Below are positions 38,248-48,011 of a DNA stretch of 64,000 nt, piece after piece. The DNA is taken from contig JAUJPG010000005.1 of NCBI GenBank assembly GCA_030447245.1, positions 70,117 to 134,116 of the forward strand, given 5' to 3'. The notes under the pieces were generated by a model. The model made no database searches, had not been told where the DNA came from, and worked only from the letters and a program-made list of their open reading frames with translations. The translations under genes were made by a program, and so were the position numbers. Positions within the stretch are counted from its first letter, which is position 1; every line of letters starts with the position of its first letter. Source of the DNA: Chloroflexota bacterium. Its GTDB lineage: Bacteria; Chloroflexota; UBA6077; JACCZL01.

Positions 38248-39075
38248 TCAGTGGGTCGGCAACGGGGAGGATGGTCTGGTCGCGGCCTTGAGCTCCCGCA
38301 CAAAGTCGGCGACTGTGGGCAGTAGCTCACGCGCGTCGGTACGCTCTATCAGGTCGGCAAGCGCGCTGGCGACGATCGCGCCATCCGCGTGTCCGACCAG
38401 CGCGGCGACGTGGCCCGGCGTTGAGATTCCGAAGCCGACGACGAGCGGCGTCTGGATCGCGCGCCGCGCGGCGGCGAGGAACCGGGGCAGCTCGGGGGCG
38501 AGAGCAGGCCGCGCCCCAGTCGTGCCGACGAGCGCGACGCAGTACACGAAGCCGCTCGCGCGGGCGCCGATTGCAGTCAGCCGCTCTGCGCCCGTTGTCG
38601 GCGCCACCATCCGGATCAAGTGAACCCCGGCCGCCGTGCACGCTCGCTCGAAAGGCATTGACTCCTCGAACGGGAGGTCCGGAACGATGATCCCGTCCAC
38701 GCCGGCGGCCGCGGCATCCTGGGCCAGTCGTTGGAGTCCGTGGGCGAAGAGCGGATTCAGGTAGCTCATCAGCACGATCGGCAGCGCGTGACGTTCGCGG
38801 ACGCTCGCCGCCAGCTCAAACGCATCCGCTAGCACAACACCCTGCCCGAGGGCGTGCGCGTTGGCGCGCTGGAGGGTAGCCCCATCCGCCAGCGGGTCCG
38901 AGAACGGTAGGCCCAGCTCCAGGCCATCGGCGCCGGACAGGGCCATGGTGTCCAGCAAATCTCGGCAGGTAGCGCGATCCGGGAAGCCGGCCGTCAGGTA
39001 CGGGAACAGGCCAACCTCGTCAGCGCTCCGCAAGCGAGTGAACGTCGCTGCCAGCCGATCCGGCCGGTCACTCAT
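38248..39075 (-). CDS. trpA: Tryptophan synthase alpha chain
   Basis: [39 protein letters not shown]. Confidence 0.96.
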   Translation of the reverse strand: MSDRPDRLAATFTRLRSADEVGLFPYLTAGFPDRATCRDLLDTMALSGADGLELGLPFSDPLADGATLQRANAHALGQGVVLADAFELAASVRERHALPIVLMSYLNPLFAHGLQRLAQDAAAAGVDGIIVPDLPFEESMPFERACTAAGVHLIRMVAPTTGAERLTAIGARASGFVYCVALVGTTGARPALAPELPRFLAAARRAIQTPLVVGFGISTPGHVAALVGHADGAIVASALADLIERTDARELLPTVADFVRELKAATRPSSPLPTH

Positions 39076-40319
39076 TGCTCGTCGCCGGTCGCCTCGCGAT
39101 ATGTTGCGAGATCCTTGTCGCCCCTCCCCGAGAGGTTGACCACGACCAGCGCCCCGGGTCCGAGGCGCGTCGCCAGCTTCGGCAGATAGGCCAGGGCATG
39201 GGCCGGCTCGAGTGCCGGGATGATGCCCTCGAGCCGCGAAAGCTGCCGGAACGCCGCGAGCGCAGCCTCGTCGTCCACCGCCACGTACTCCGCGCGGCCG
39301 CTGCCCTTCAGGTGGCTGTGCTCCGGACCGACACCGGGGTAGTCCAAGCCGGCCGAGACGCTGTGAGTTCCGACGATCTGGCCGTGCTTATCCTGGAGCA
39401 CGAACGAGCGCGCGCCGTGCAGCACTCCAACCTGCCCGGCAACGAGGGTCGCCGCGTGCTCGCCCGTCCCGCGCCCGCGCCCGCCGGCCTCGATGCCCAC
39501 GAGGCGCACCGACGCGTCGTCCACAAATGGAGCGAAGATGCCGATGGCGTTGCTGCCACCGCCGACGCACGCGACCACCGCCTCAGGCAGACGGCCCGTC
39601 TCGTCGAGCAGCTGGCTGCGCGCCTCGCGACCAATTACCGCCTGAAAGTCGCGCACTAGCGTCGGATACGGGTGCGGGCCAACGGCCGAGCCCAGGACGT
39701 AGAACGTCGTCCGTGGGCTCGTCACCCAGTCTCGCATCGCCTCGTTGATCGCGTCCTTGAGCGTCCGTGTCCCGGAGTCCACGATCCTGACCTCGGCACC
39801 GAGCAGCCGCATCCGCTCAACGTTGAGCGCTTGGCGAAGCACGTCGTCCGCGCCCATGTAGACGACGCACTCCAGGCCAAGCATCGCGCAGGCCGTCGCG
39901 GTCGCCACGCCGTGCTGGCCAGCGCCGGTCTCGGCGATGACTCGCCGCTTGCCCATCCGCGCGGCCAACATCGCCTGTCCGAGGGCATTGTTAATCTTGT
40001 GCGCGCCAGTATGAGCCAGGTCCTCCCGCTTCAGAAAGACGCGCAGCCCGAGCGCATCGGACAGTCGGAGCGCCTCGTAAAGCGGCGTCGGTCGGCCACT
40101 GAACGACCGCGCCAGGCGGGCATACTCTGCCTGGAACTTGGCGTCCATCTGAGCGGCAGAGTAGCCGACTTCAAGCTCCTGGAGGGCCGGCATCAGCACC
40201 TCGGGCACGAATTGGCCCCCGAACTCGCCAAAGTAACCAGGCCGTGCCGTCGCCTCGCCGACCGGCACGTCAGGCCCGGTGTCGGTCAGTGCGCCAGCCG
40301 CCTTGAACGCGCCCGTCAC
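39072..40319 (-). CDS. trpB: Tryptophan synthase beta chain
   Basis: [47 protein letters not shown]. Confidence 0.97.
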   Translation of the reverse strand: MTGAFKAAGALTDTGPDVPVGEATARPGYFGEFGGQFVPEVLMPALQELEVGYSAAQMDAKFQAEYARLARSFSGRPTPLYEALRLSDALGLRVFLKREDLAHTGAHKINNALGQAMLAARMGKRRVIAETGAGQHGVATATACAMLGLECVVYMGADDVLRQALNVERMRLLGAEVRIVDSGTRTLKDAINEAMRDWVTSPRTTFYVLGSAVGPHPYPTLVRDFQAVIGREARSQLLDETGRLPEAVVACVGGGSNAIGIFAPFVDDASVRLVGIEAGGRGRGTGEHAATLVAGQVGVLHGARSFVLQDKHGQIVGTHSVSAGLDYPGVGPEHSHLKGSGRAEYVAVDDEAALAAFRQLSRLEGIIPALEPAHALAYLPKLATRLGPGALVVVNLSGRGDKDLATYREATGDEQ

Positions 40320-41128
40320 GCGCTCGCCCCCGCACCAACCGGTGACGCCAGGCGCCCGGCCTCGACCAGCTCGGCCAGGCGCACGGCCGGATCAGCGGCC
40401 GTGACCAGCGCCTCGCCCACGAGGACCGCATCGACGCCGAGTCTCCGCAGGCGGTACACGTCCTCCGCGGTCCTGACACCGCTCTCGCCGACGACCGTCA
40501 CCCCCGCCGGGACGAGCGGTCGGAGCCGTGCGGTGGTCTCCAGGTCAACCGTCATCCGGGTCAGATCGCGGTTGTTGATTCCGACTGTCCGGGATCCCAT
40601 CTCGAGCGCAACCGCCAGCTCACCTTGGGTGTGGACCTCGACCAGCGCGGTCATTCCGAGCGACTCGGTCAGCGCGGCAAACTCTCGGAGTTCTGTTGGC
40701 CTCAACGCGCGCACGATGAGCAGCACCGCGTCTGCCCCGAGCGCGCGCGCCTCGTAAATCTGGTAAGGATCGACGACGAACTCCTTGCAGAGCACCGGCA
40801 CTTCAACGCTTCGCTTGACGCTTGCCAGGTCGCGCCCAGAGCCACCGAAGTAGCGCGCATCGGTCAGCACCGAAATCGCTGCCGCTCCAGCGGCCGCATA
40901 TCCTTCGGCGACGTCAGCGGCGTCGAGGCTCGCCCGTAGAGTGCCCCGGGACGGCGACGCACGCTTGATCTCCGCGATCACTGCCAGGTTCCGACCAGCC
41001 AGCGCCGCTCGGAAGTCCAGCGCGGGTGGCGCCGACGCCGCCCGCCGAGCCACGGCGCCCAGTGGCTCGCGTTCCGCGCGGGCGGCCAACTCCACCGCCT
41101 TGTGGGCCAGAATCTCGTCGAGGATCAT
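40316..41128 (-). CDS. trpC: Indole-3-glycerol phosphate synthase
   Basis: [52 protein letters not shown]. Confidence 0.96.
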   Translation of the reverse strand: MILDEILAHKAVELAARAEREPLGAVARRAASAPPALDFRAALAGRNLAVIAEIKRASPSRGTLRASLDAADVAEGYAAAGAAAISVLTDARYFGGSGRDLASVKRSVEVPVLCKEFVVDPYQIYEARALGADAVLLIVRALRPTELREFAALTESLGMTALVEVHTQGELAVALEMGSRTVGINNRDLTRMTVDLETTARLRPLVPAGVTVVGESGVRTAEDVYRLRRLGVDAVLVGEALVTAADPAVRLAELVEAGRLASPVGAGASA

Positions 41129-42159
41129 CACGCCACGAGCGTCCGCCGCAGCTCGCCGCACTGGGCCCGTACCTGGTCGAGCTTGTGCCGCGCCGCTCCC
41201 GAGTCGACGACCTCCGCGGCGATCCGCACGCCATCGGATAGGCTGCCGACCATACCCGCGACGAGCAACCCCGCCGCCGCGTTGAGCAGGACCACGTCCC
41301 TAGGCGGCCCACCCTCGCCGGCGAGCACCGAGCGTGCGATCCGGACGTTCGCCTCGACGGTACCACCCCGAACGGCCTCGCCCGGGGCACGCGGCAAGCC
41401 GACGTCCTCGGGAACGAGCTCGTACTCGGGAATCTGCCCGTCGACGAGCTCGTTGACTCGGGTCGGTGCGGAGATCGACAACTCGTCCAGCCCGTCGCGC
41501 CCGTGGACCACCAGCGCCCGACGCGTGCCGAGCAGCCGCAACACTTCGGCAATCGTGGGCACCAACGCATCGTCGGCCACGCCGGTGACCTGGGCCGTGG
41601 CCCCGGCGGGATTGGTCAGAGGACCCAGGACGTTGAACACCGTCCGCACGCCGATCTCGCGCCGCGGACCGGCCGCGTGCTTCATGGCGGGATGGTAGAG
41701 CGGGGCGAACATGAAGCCGAAGCCAGTCTCCCGCACCGACCTGGCGACGCCTTCGGGCGGCAGGTCGATCGCCACGCCGAGCGCCTCGAGGATGTCAGCA
41801 CTGCCACACGTGCTGGTTACCCCGCGATTGCCATGCTTGGCGACCCGCCCGCCAGCGGCCGCTACGACCAATGACGAGACGGTCGAGATGTTGAAGGTAC
41901 GAGCCCCATCGCCCCCGGTCCCGACTACGTCGATGACGTCGTCGCCGGCGTCGACCCGGGTCGCGTAGCGGCGCATGATCCGAGCGAGGCCGGCGATCTC
42001 GTCCGCACTCTCGCCCTTCATCCGCAACCCGACTACGAAGGCGGCGATCTGGGGCGCGGTGGCCACCCCCTCGACGATGTCGACCATCGCGGCGGACGCC
42101 TCCGCCTCCTCCAGTGATCTGCCTTCGACCACCTTGCCGGTCATTTCCTTGATTGCCAT
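41128..42159 (-). CDS. trpD: Anthranilate phosphoribosyltransferase
   Basis: DVVGTGGDGARTFNISTVSSLVVAAAGGRVAKHGNRGVTS; stop/start overlap TGATG with trpC. Confidence 0.96.
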   Translation of the reverse strand: MAIKEMTGKVVEGRSLEEAEASAAMVDIVEGVATAPQIAAFVVGLRMKGESADEIAGLARIMRRYATRVDAGDDVIDVVGTGGDGARTFNISTVSSLVVAAAGGRVAKHGNRGVTSTCGSADILEALGVAIDLPPEGVARSVRETGFGFMFAPLYHPAMKHAAGPRREIGVRTVFNVLGPLTNPAGATAQVTGVADDALVPTIAEVLRLLGTRRALVVHGRDGLDELSISAPTRVNELVDGQIPEYELVPEDVGLPRAPGEAVRGGTVEANVRIARSVLAGEGGPPRDVVLLNAAAGLLVAGMVGSLSDGVRIAAEVVDSGAARHKLDQVRAQCGELRRTLVA

Positions 42160-42195
42160 CGTGCACTCTCCTTGCCCGCGAAGAATCGGGACACC

Positions 42196-42503
42196 AAAAC
42201 GCCTCTCGTCCACGCAGGGGCGAGAGGCGCGCTCGCGGTGCCACCCTGATTCGGCCGCCCAACCTCACGGCGGGCCGCCATCTTCGCGGGCACGGCCACC
42301 TCGTACAATGGCGATGCCCTACACCTTGATAACGGTGGTAGCTCCGGCGAAGCCTACTGGGCGGTCCAGAAACCGCCGTTCGGTTCGCGACTCCCGGGTC
42401 CATTCACGGGGCTTCCCAGCGCCGGCTCACACCTTGCCCGGCTCTCTGAGCTGTTCCACCCTGCTACTCGTCCCGTTCACAGTCTTTGGGTATTCGGTTG
42501 ATG
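42196..42503 (-). promoter_or_regulatory. T-box leader upstream of trpDCBA, tryptophan specifier (UGG at 42400-42402)
   Basis: AGGGTGGCACCGCG (42234-42247), AGAGAG GA motif, GTGAA-TGG-ACCC specifier context, CGCCTCTCG/CGAGAGGCG-TTTT terminator (42229-42196). Confidence 0.9.
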
Positions 42504-42509
42504 GTCGGG

Positions 42510-42538
42510 AGTATAGTCAGGCCTGGGAACGCTGTCAA
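42510..42538 (-). promoter_or_regulatory. Consensus-like promoter for the trp T-box leader
   Basis: Minus strand TTGACA-N17-TATACT. Confidence 0.85.
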
Positions 42539-42782
42539 GATGAACGATGGCCGACGAGCACGAGGGGACCGCGGGCGAGAAGCCAATGCGGACATTCTAC
42601 GTGGCGTACTACAGATGAACGCGAGGTGGCCCGTCGGCACTCCACCTTCATCCGAGGTCGTCGATCGCAAACTCGCCCTCGTCACCCATCGCCGGCGGCT
42701 GGCGAGCTGGCAGGGATCGGGCGGGTATGCTGGACCTGCCCGGGCCTACGCTGTGGCATCGCAGAAGGGACGCATAAGCGGC

Positions 42783-43562
42783 ATGGACGCATTCAGACTG
42801 GACGATAGAGTCGCCTTCGTGACGGGCGCGGGATCGGAACGTGGCATCGGCCGGGCCATCGCGGAAGCGTATGCCCGGGCGGGGGCGCTGGTAGGGCTGG
42901 CCGACCTCGACGAGGCCGGGGTGCAGGCCGGGGCGGACGCGGTTCGCGCGGCTGGCGGGAGCGCCACCGGGGTGCGCGCGGATGTGACAGACCCGGAGTC
43001 AGTGGCAAGCGCAGTCGCCGATGTCGAGCGCGAGCTCGGGCCGATCGACATCCTGGTCAACAACGCGGGGATCGTTCACGGGGCACCGATCCAGGAGTCG
43101 TCTCTGGCGGACTTCGACCGAGTCATGGCCGTCAACGTCCGTGGAGGGCTGATCTGTTTGCAGGCGATCCTGCCGGGCATGATGGCCCGCGGTCGGGGGA
43201 GGATCATCTGGCTCAGCAGCGTCGCCGGCAAGCAGGGAGGTGGGTTCTTTGGCAGCTCCCACTACGCCGCAAGCAAGGCGGCGGTCATCGGGCTCTGCCA
43301 GGGCATCGCGCGCGAGCTCGGGCCGTATGGCATCACCAGTAACGCGATCGCTCCTGGTCTGATCCTGACCGGCCTTGTCGCACGTAGTGGCGGCCCGGAC
43401 ATCGAAAACCAACTACGTGAGCGGACCGAGGCATCCGTCCCGGTGCGACGGGCCGGCACGCCCGAAGACATTGCCCATGCCGCACTGTTCCTGGCAAGCG
43501 ACGCCGCTAGCTACGTGACGGGCGAGATCCTGGACGTCAACGGCGGCGCGTACTTCGACTGA
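42783..43562 (+). CDS. SDR-family oxidoreductase
   Basis: DRVAFVTGAGSERGIGRAIAEAYA, NNAGIVHGAP, SHYAASKAAVIGL. Confidence 0.93.
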   Translation: MDAFRLDDRVAFVTGAGSERGIGRAIAEAYARAGALVGLADLDEAGVQAGADAVRAAGGSATGVRADVTDPESVASAVADVERELGPIDILVNNAGIVHGAPIQESSLADFDRVMAVNVRGGLICLQAILPGMMARGRGRIIWLSSVAGKQGGGFFGSSHYAASKAAVIGLCQGIARELGPYGITSNAIAPGLILTGLVARSGGPDIENQLRERTEASVPVRRAGTPEDIAHAALFLASDAASYVTGEILDVNGGAYFD

Positions 43563-43586
43563 CCCTGCCGTCAGCTATCTACTCGG

Positions 43587-45311
43587 TCAGTAATGGATCC
43601 GGACCAGAGTGCCCTCTGGGGCCCAGTCGTAGACTAGCTTGGCATTCGCATCCGTCAGGCTGACGCAGCCGTTGCTGCCGGGTGCGCCGAAGTTCGAGCG
43701 CCAGTACGCCCCGTGGATCGTGTAGTCACCCTGAAAGGCAAGCACCCAGTTGACGTCGCCGATGTCGTAACGCGAGCCGTTGACGTTCGTTCCGCGGAAG
43801 CGAGCTTGCTGCATCTTGTACTGGACGTTGAACTGGCCGATCGGTGTGTCGGCGCCGGGCACCCCGGTGGCAACTGGCAACGTGTGGACTGCCCGGCCTT
43901 CCTGGATCAGCGTCATCACCTGGCGGGTCACGTCAACGTCGATGATCTTGTCCAGTTCGGTCGTGAACGACAGCACCGCCGGTCGCTCGAAATAGCCCCC
44001 CCTGACCGAACGCGAGCCGTCCGGGCCGGGCTTGACGCGGAACGTGATCGTTCTGTCGTACGGCAGGTTCTTGGCAGGAAGCCAGCGGACCTGCCTATCG
44101 TCAATCCATTCGAAGCGGCCGGGCAAGGCCGGCTCGATCGTGATGGCCGCCTGGGCCACATTGCGGTCACGAATCGGCTCGGCGAACATGAGCACCGGCT
44201 GCGTCTTGACCGAGGCCCGCCCAGTGGTTCCAGTCTCGAGATCCTCCACCATCAGCTTTGGAGGCGTCACCAGTTCGAGGGTTCGCGGCTCGACGAGCGG
44301 GGCGCCGCCACGGGCATACGCTTCGCCGATCGTGAGCTCGTAGGTCGTGCCCTGCTCGAGACCCTCGAACCGCAGCTCGATGATCGACGGGTCGCGGCGC
44401 TCCGCCTGCCAGGTGACCGTCGCCGGTGGGTTGATCTCCCAAGCCATCCGCTCGATCGGCACGTTCCAGCGAAGCTGGAGCGGCGTCCCGACTTCCAGCG
44501 GCAGCGGATCATCCCCCTCGAGCAGCAGCCGCGGCCGCGCCGGCGCGATGACGGTGTAGCTCTCGCGGTGCTGGAGGTCCGTGCCGTTCTCCGCACGCGC
44601 CCCGGTGAGCGTCACCTGGTACGTTGCCTCGTCATCCGGATTCTCGATCAACACCCAGGACTCGCGACGATCTTGCGGATTCACCCACGAGCGAGTTGTC
44701 GCGTCCGGACTGACACCGTACTGGAACTCGGCGATCGGCACACTCCAGCGGATCGGCAGCGGCTCCTCCCACTTCAATCGGGCCGGCAGTGGTGCCGGCT
44801 GCGCGCGCGGCGAGGCCGGCGTGCTGAAGTGGATCTCCCGCTCCCACGGTGCCTGTTGAGGCCACGGGAAGGTAGGCTCCAAGGCCGTTCCACGCAGCAC
44901 CAGCCGATATGCCCCATCCGGACGAAGCGACCCGGTCGCGGGACGGAGCGCCACCTCGGTCAGATTCGGCTTCCAGTCCGCGCGGAGAACCTCCGCCTGG
45001 AGCGGCACTTCTCGCGGTGCGCCACGGCGTCCATCCCGGTCGAGGACAGTTTCCTCGAGGCGTGCCGCCTCGAAGCGCGGGTCCCAGCCCTGAGGCCGAA
45101 CCAGGACCGTGCTCTCAAGCGGAAGGTCCATTGCGCCATCCGCGACGTTCATCGCCACGCCGGGCGGCGAGACCGCCAGCGTGGCAAACACCGCGGCCAC
45201 GCCGCCGATCAGGGCGCCGACGACGGCCAAGAGCGACGTGACGAGCAGCATCGAGGTGCGGTGCCCGACAAGGCCTGACGACAAGCCCTCAGACGCGGAT
45301 GCCCGTATCAT
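43587..45311 (-). CDS. L,D-transpeptidase (YkuD) with N-terminal TM and Ig-like repeats
   Basis: DYTIHGAYWRSNFGAPGSNGCVSLTDANAKLVYDW. Confidence 0.92.
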   Translation of the reverse strand: MIRASASEGLSSGLVGHRTSMLLVTSLLAVVGALIGGVAAVFATLAVSPPGVAMNVADGAMDLPLESTVLVRPQGWDPRFEAARLEETVLDRDGRRGAPREVPLQAEVLRADWKPNLTEVALRPATGSLRPDGAYRLVLRGTALEPTFPWPQQAPWEREIHFSTPASPRAQPAPLPARLKWEEPLPIRWSVPIAEFQYGVSPDATTRSWVNPQDRRESWVLIENPDDEATYQVTLTGARAENGTDLQHRESYTVIAPARPRLLLEGDDPLPLEVGTPLQLRWNVPIERMAWEINPPATVTWQAERRDPSIIELRFEGLEQGTTYELTIGEAYARGGAPLVEPRTLELVTPPKLMVEDLETGTTGRASVKTQPVLMFAEPIRDRNVAQAAITIEPALPGRFEWIDDRQVRWLPAKNLPYDRTITFRVKPGPDGSRSVRGGYFERPAVLSFTTELDKIIDVDVTRQVMTLIQEGRAVHTLPVATGVPGADTPIGQFNVQYKMQQARFRGTNVNGSRYDIGDVNWVLAFQGDYTIHGAYWRSNFGAPGSNGCVSLTDANAKLVYDWAPEGTLVRIHY

Positions 45312-45531
45312 GTTTCCTCACCCGATCCCGTACCCGGCGGCTCGTCGCCCCCCGAGAGCCTCCGGCCTTCTAGTCGCCGCGATTCACTGGTCGCCCACGC
45401 TGCTCAGCGTGCTCGTGACGGGCCGAGTTGACTCGTAACACTATTGTACGACTGTACGGGTCGGCGCGCCGAGAATCAAGCTTCTTCACGTCGAATCGGC
45501 GCGTTCTCGGGCCGCTATAATCGCCGTTCGG

Positions 45532-46212
45532 ATGGGCGGTGAGACCCGGTTGCTACGGCGCGCGGCAAGGGCCAAGATTGAGCTGAGCAAGCGCTTCTCG
45601 CGGCACGGGATTGATGCCTTCCTGCACCAGGAGCTGCGCGGCATCCGCGGGACGATCCTGGATCTCGGGGCCGGGTTGCGCCCCTTCGCGGGGTTGCTGC
45701 CGGGCGGGACGATCGCCCTGGACCACCGCCCGCGGCCGGACATCGACCTGATCGGCGACGCCCACCGCCTGCCGTTCGGCGACGAGACGGTTGACGCAAT
45801 CGTCTGTACCGAGGTGTTCGAGCACCTGCGTGACCCGCCAGCTGCCGCGGCCGAGATTATTCGTGTGCTCAAGCCCGGCGCGCGGCTGGCGCTGACGACC
45901 CGTTTTTGCTTCCCGCTGCACGACCGTCCCGGCGACTTCTGGCGCTTCACGCCCTACACCCTGCGGCATCTGTTTGCGCCCCTTGCGCCCACGGTCATCT
46001 CCCAGCACAGCGCCTACCAGACCTTGATCGTCCTGCTGATCCGCCTGGTGATGGAGCCCACCCGCCTGAACCGTGTCGTGTCGCCACCAGTCCTGGTGCT
46101 CTGCACGGCCCTCTGGGGACTCGAGCCGCTAATCGGCCGACTCTTGCCAAGTGACGCCCTGACTAGTGGCTACCTGGTGGCCGGCCGGAAGCCGGCGCGA
46201 CCATCGCGTTGA
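45532..46212 (+). CDS. Class I SAM-dependent methyltransferase
   Basis: ILDLGAGLRPFAGLLPGG; DAIVCTEVFEHLRDP. Confidence 0.85.
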   Translation: MGGETRLLRRAARAKIELSKRFSRHGIDAFLHQELRGIRGTILDLGAGLRPFAGLLPGGTIALDHRPRPDIDLIGDAHRLPFGDETVDAIVCTEVFEHLRDPPAAAAEIIRVLKPGARLALTTRFCFPLHDRPGDFWRFTPYTLRHLFAPLAPTVISQHSAYQTLIVLLIRLVMEPTRLNRVVSPPVLVLCTALWGLEPLIGRLLPSDALTSGYLVAGRKPARPSR

Positions 46213-46253
46213 CGGGCCCGGAATCGGGCCGCTAGAGTCGAGGCGGAGGGCCC

Positions 46254-47042
46254 GTGGCAACAACCGATCGGGACAGCTCGCGCGGACGGCCCGGTGCGAC
46301 CCCGCTCTTGTCGAACTGGGTGCGTGCCTTTCCGCCGTCAATTCTGCTGATCGCTGCATGGCTGCTGCTTGGCCCCTGGACAGCCGCCGCGCAGCCGGAC
46401 CCTGGCGCGCCACGGCCGGCGCCGCCGGAGGCGCCATACGTTGGGCCGGCCGAGTCGAACGATCAGCCGCCGCCCACGAGCGAGGTTCGGCCCTCCGCGC
46501 CGGCCATCCAGCCCTCGCCGTCGGCGGTCGCCAAGCCCTCGCCATCAGCAGTCGCCAAGCCCTCGCCGTCGGCGGTCGCGAAGCCGGGCGGCGCGGCCGC
46601 CCCGTCCGAACCGGGCTGGGCCTGGATCAATCGGTACGTGAGCCTGACGGCGCTCCTTGCTGCACTGGGGGCCGGGCTTCTCCTCCTCGCTGGGATTGCG
46701 TGGTACCGGTCGAACCGGGCGGAGGCGGCGCCCGGGCCGGAGCACCGGGCCCAGATGCGGCGCTTCGTCGAGGAGGACTTCGCCCGGTTTGTCGCCGCTG
46801 GCCTGCCGCTCGAGGTAGACGAGGCCCCGCTTCTCTCTCGAGACGATGGGTGGCGGACGCTCTTCACACACCACGTCAAGCTGCATAACGAGCTGTACCG
46901 TTTCAGCACGCGGACCGCGCTGGCCATCTACACTGCCCACGTCGACGATGCGGTTCGTCGTGCCCTAACCGAGCGGCGCGCGCTGTTAGCGAACGATCCC
47001 GATGGAAAACAGGCCCGGGTTGCAACTGGGCCACCTGTGTAG
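46254..47042 (+). CDS. Membrane protein of unknown function with SPSAVAKP repeats
   Basis: Two hydrophobic segments, 8-aa repeats; no recognised domain. Confidence 0.55.
   Translation: MATTDRDSSRGRPGATPLLSNWVRAFPPSILLIAAWLLLGPWTAAAQPDPGAPRPAPPEAPYVGPAESNDQPPPTSEVRPSAPAIQPSPSAVAKPSPSAVAKPSPSAVAKPGGAAAPSEPGWAWINRYVSLTALLAALGAGLLLLAGIAWYRSNRAEAAPGPEHRAQMRRFVEEDFARFVAAGLPLEVDEAPLLSRDDGWRTLFTHHVKLHNELYRFSTRTALAIYTAHVDDAVRRALTERRALLANDPDGKQARVATGPPV
46512..46583 (+). repeat. 3 x 24-bp minisatellite encoding SPSAVAKP
   Basis: CCCTCGCCGTCGGCGGTCGCCAAG-type units at 46512, 46536, 46560. Confidence 0.9.
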
Positions 47043-47112
47043 GGAGCCCACCCGCGCCGCTCGCCGAATGGCGAGCTGAGGGACGACGCCCGGGGCCTGG
47101 GCGGCGCCGGGG

Positions 47113-47895
47113 CTAGCTCGCTCCGGACGAGTCGGCGAACCTCGGGGCAAAGGCGGCTACCCGCTTTTCCGGGTAGCGGAACGAGGGATCCCGACGAGCC
47201 ACAGCCAATGCCGAGATTCCGAGCTCGCGGAACAGTGGCTCGCCCCAGCCAAGCAACGGATGGCCACGGGCGCCGACGAAGACCAGATCGTCGACGACAA
47301 AGCCCGCCCGCTCCAAAGTGAATCGCAGCGTTCGTGGTGTGAACGCGTTGATGTGCTCGCTCGCCTGGTACCCGTTGTGGCCGATCGCCCGCTTGATGAC
47401 TCGCTCGACGATCGGCAGCGGCGGGATGGTCGGGACGTGGATGAAGAGGTGCCCATGCGCCTCCAACTGGGCGTGCAGGCGCAGCAGAAATAAGTGTGGC
47501 GCGACCAGGTGCTCGAGCAGGTTGGAGCAGAAGACGGCGTCAAACCGCCGTTCGAGGTCAGGCAATCCATCCTCGACGTTGGCGAGGTGCGCATCGAGAC
47601 CAAGCGCCCGGCAGAACGTCACGTTGCCCTCTACCGCGTCTAGTCCCGCGCTACGCGCTCCAAAATGGACCAGGTGCTGGCCATGGCCAGCACCGATGTC
47701 GAGGACGGCGAGGCGATCGGCGCGATGCGTCTCGCAGACGAAGCGAACCGCGCGAGATGGGACGAAGAAGCCTCGCAGGATGCGCTCGGTATCCTCAGGC
47801 GGAAGCGGTGACCGAGCACGGACCAGCGCGGCGACATCCTCGGGCGAGCGCAGGGCGGGCCTCCGCGAAGGGTACTCTCGACCGGAGTTTGAGTG
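47113..47895 (-). CDS. Class I SAM-dependent methyltransferase, start codon unresolved
   Basis: Motif I LAVLDIGAGHGQHLVHFG lies upstream of the first ATG/GTG/TTG (47622); open frame back to TGA at 47896-47898. Confidence 0.7.
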   Translation of the reverse strand, partial: HSNSGREYPSRRPALRSPEDVAALVRARSPLPPEDTERILRGFFVPSRAVRFVCETHRADRLAVLDIGAGHGQHLVHFGARSAGLDAVEGNVTFCRALGLDAHLANVEDGLPDLERRFDAVFCSNLLEHLVAPHLFLLRLHAQLEAHGHLFIHVPTIPPLPIVERVIKRAIGHNGYQASEHINAFTPRTLRFTLERAGFVVDDLVFVGARGHPLLGWGEPLFRELGISALAVARRDPSFRYPEKRVAAFAPRFADSSGAS

Positions 47896-48011
47896 TCAGC
47901 AGACACCGCCAGACCGGGCATGCCCCGTTCGGAGCGGTCCGCCGGACATTTATGATACCCCGGAGTCCGCCGTTGCCGGACTGTTCCGCCCGACCTCCTA
48001 ATCCTACGGTC

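Noticed and set aside
43713-45278. 521-aa ORF antisense to the L,D-transpeptidase
   Set aside because: Shadow ORF; the real gene carries the YkuD catalytic motif on the minus strand.
47896-47898. TGA as a selenocysteine codon in the methyltransferase
   Set aside because: No evident SECIS-like hairpin noted and the preceding 17 codons look non-conserved. Alternative start or error is more likely.
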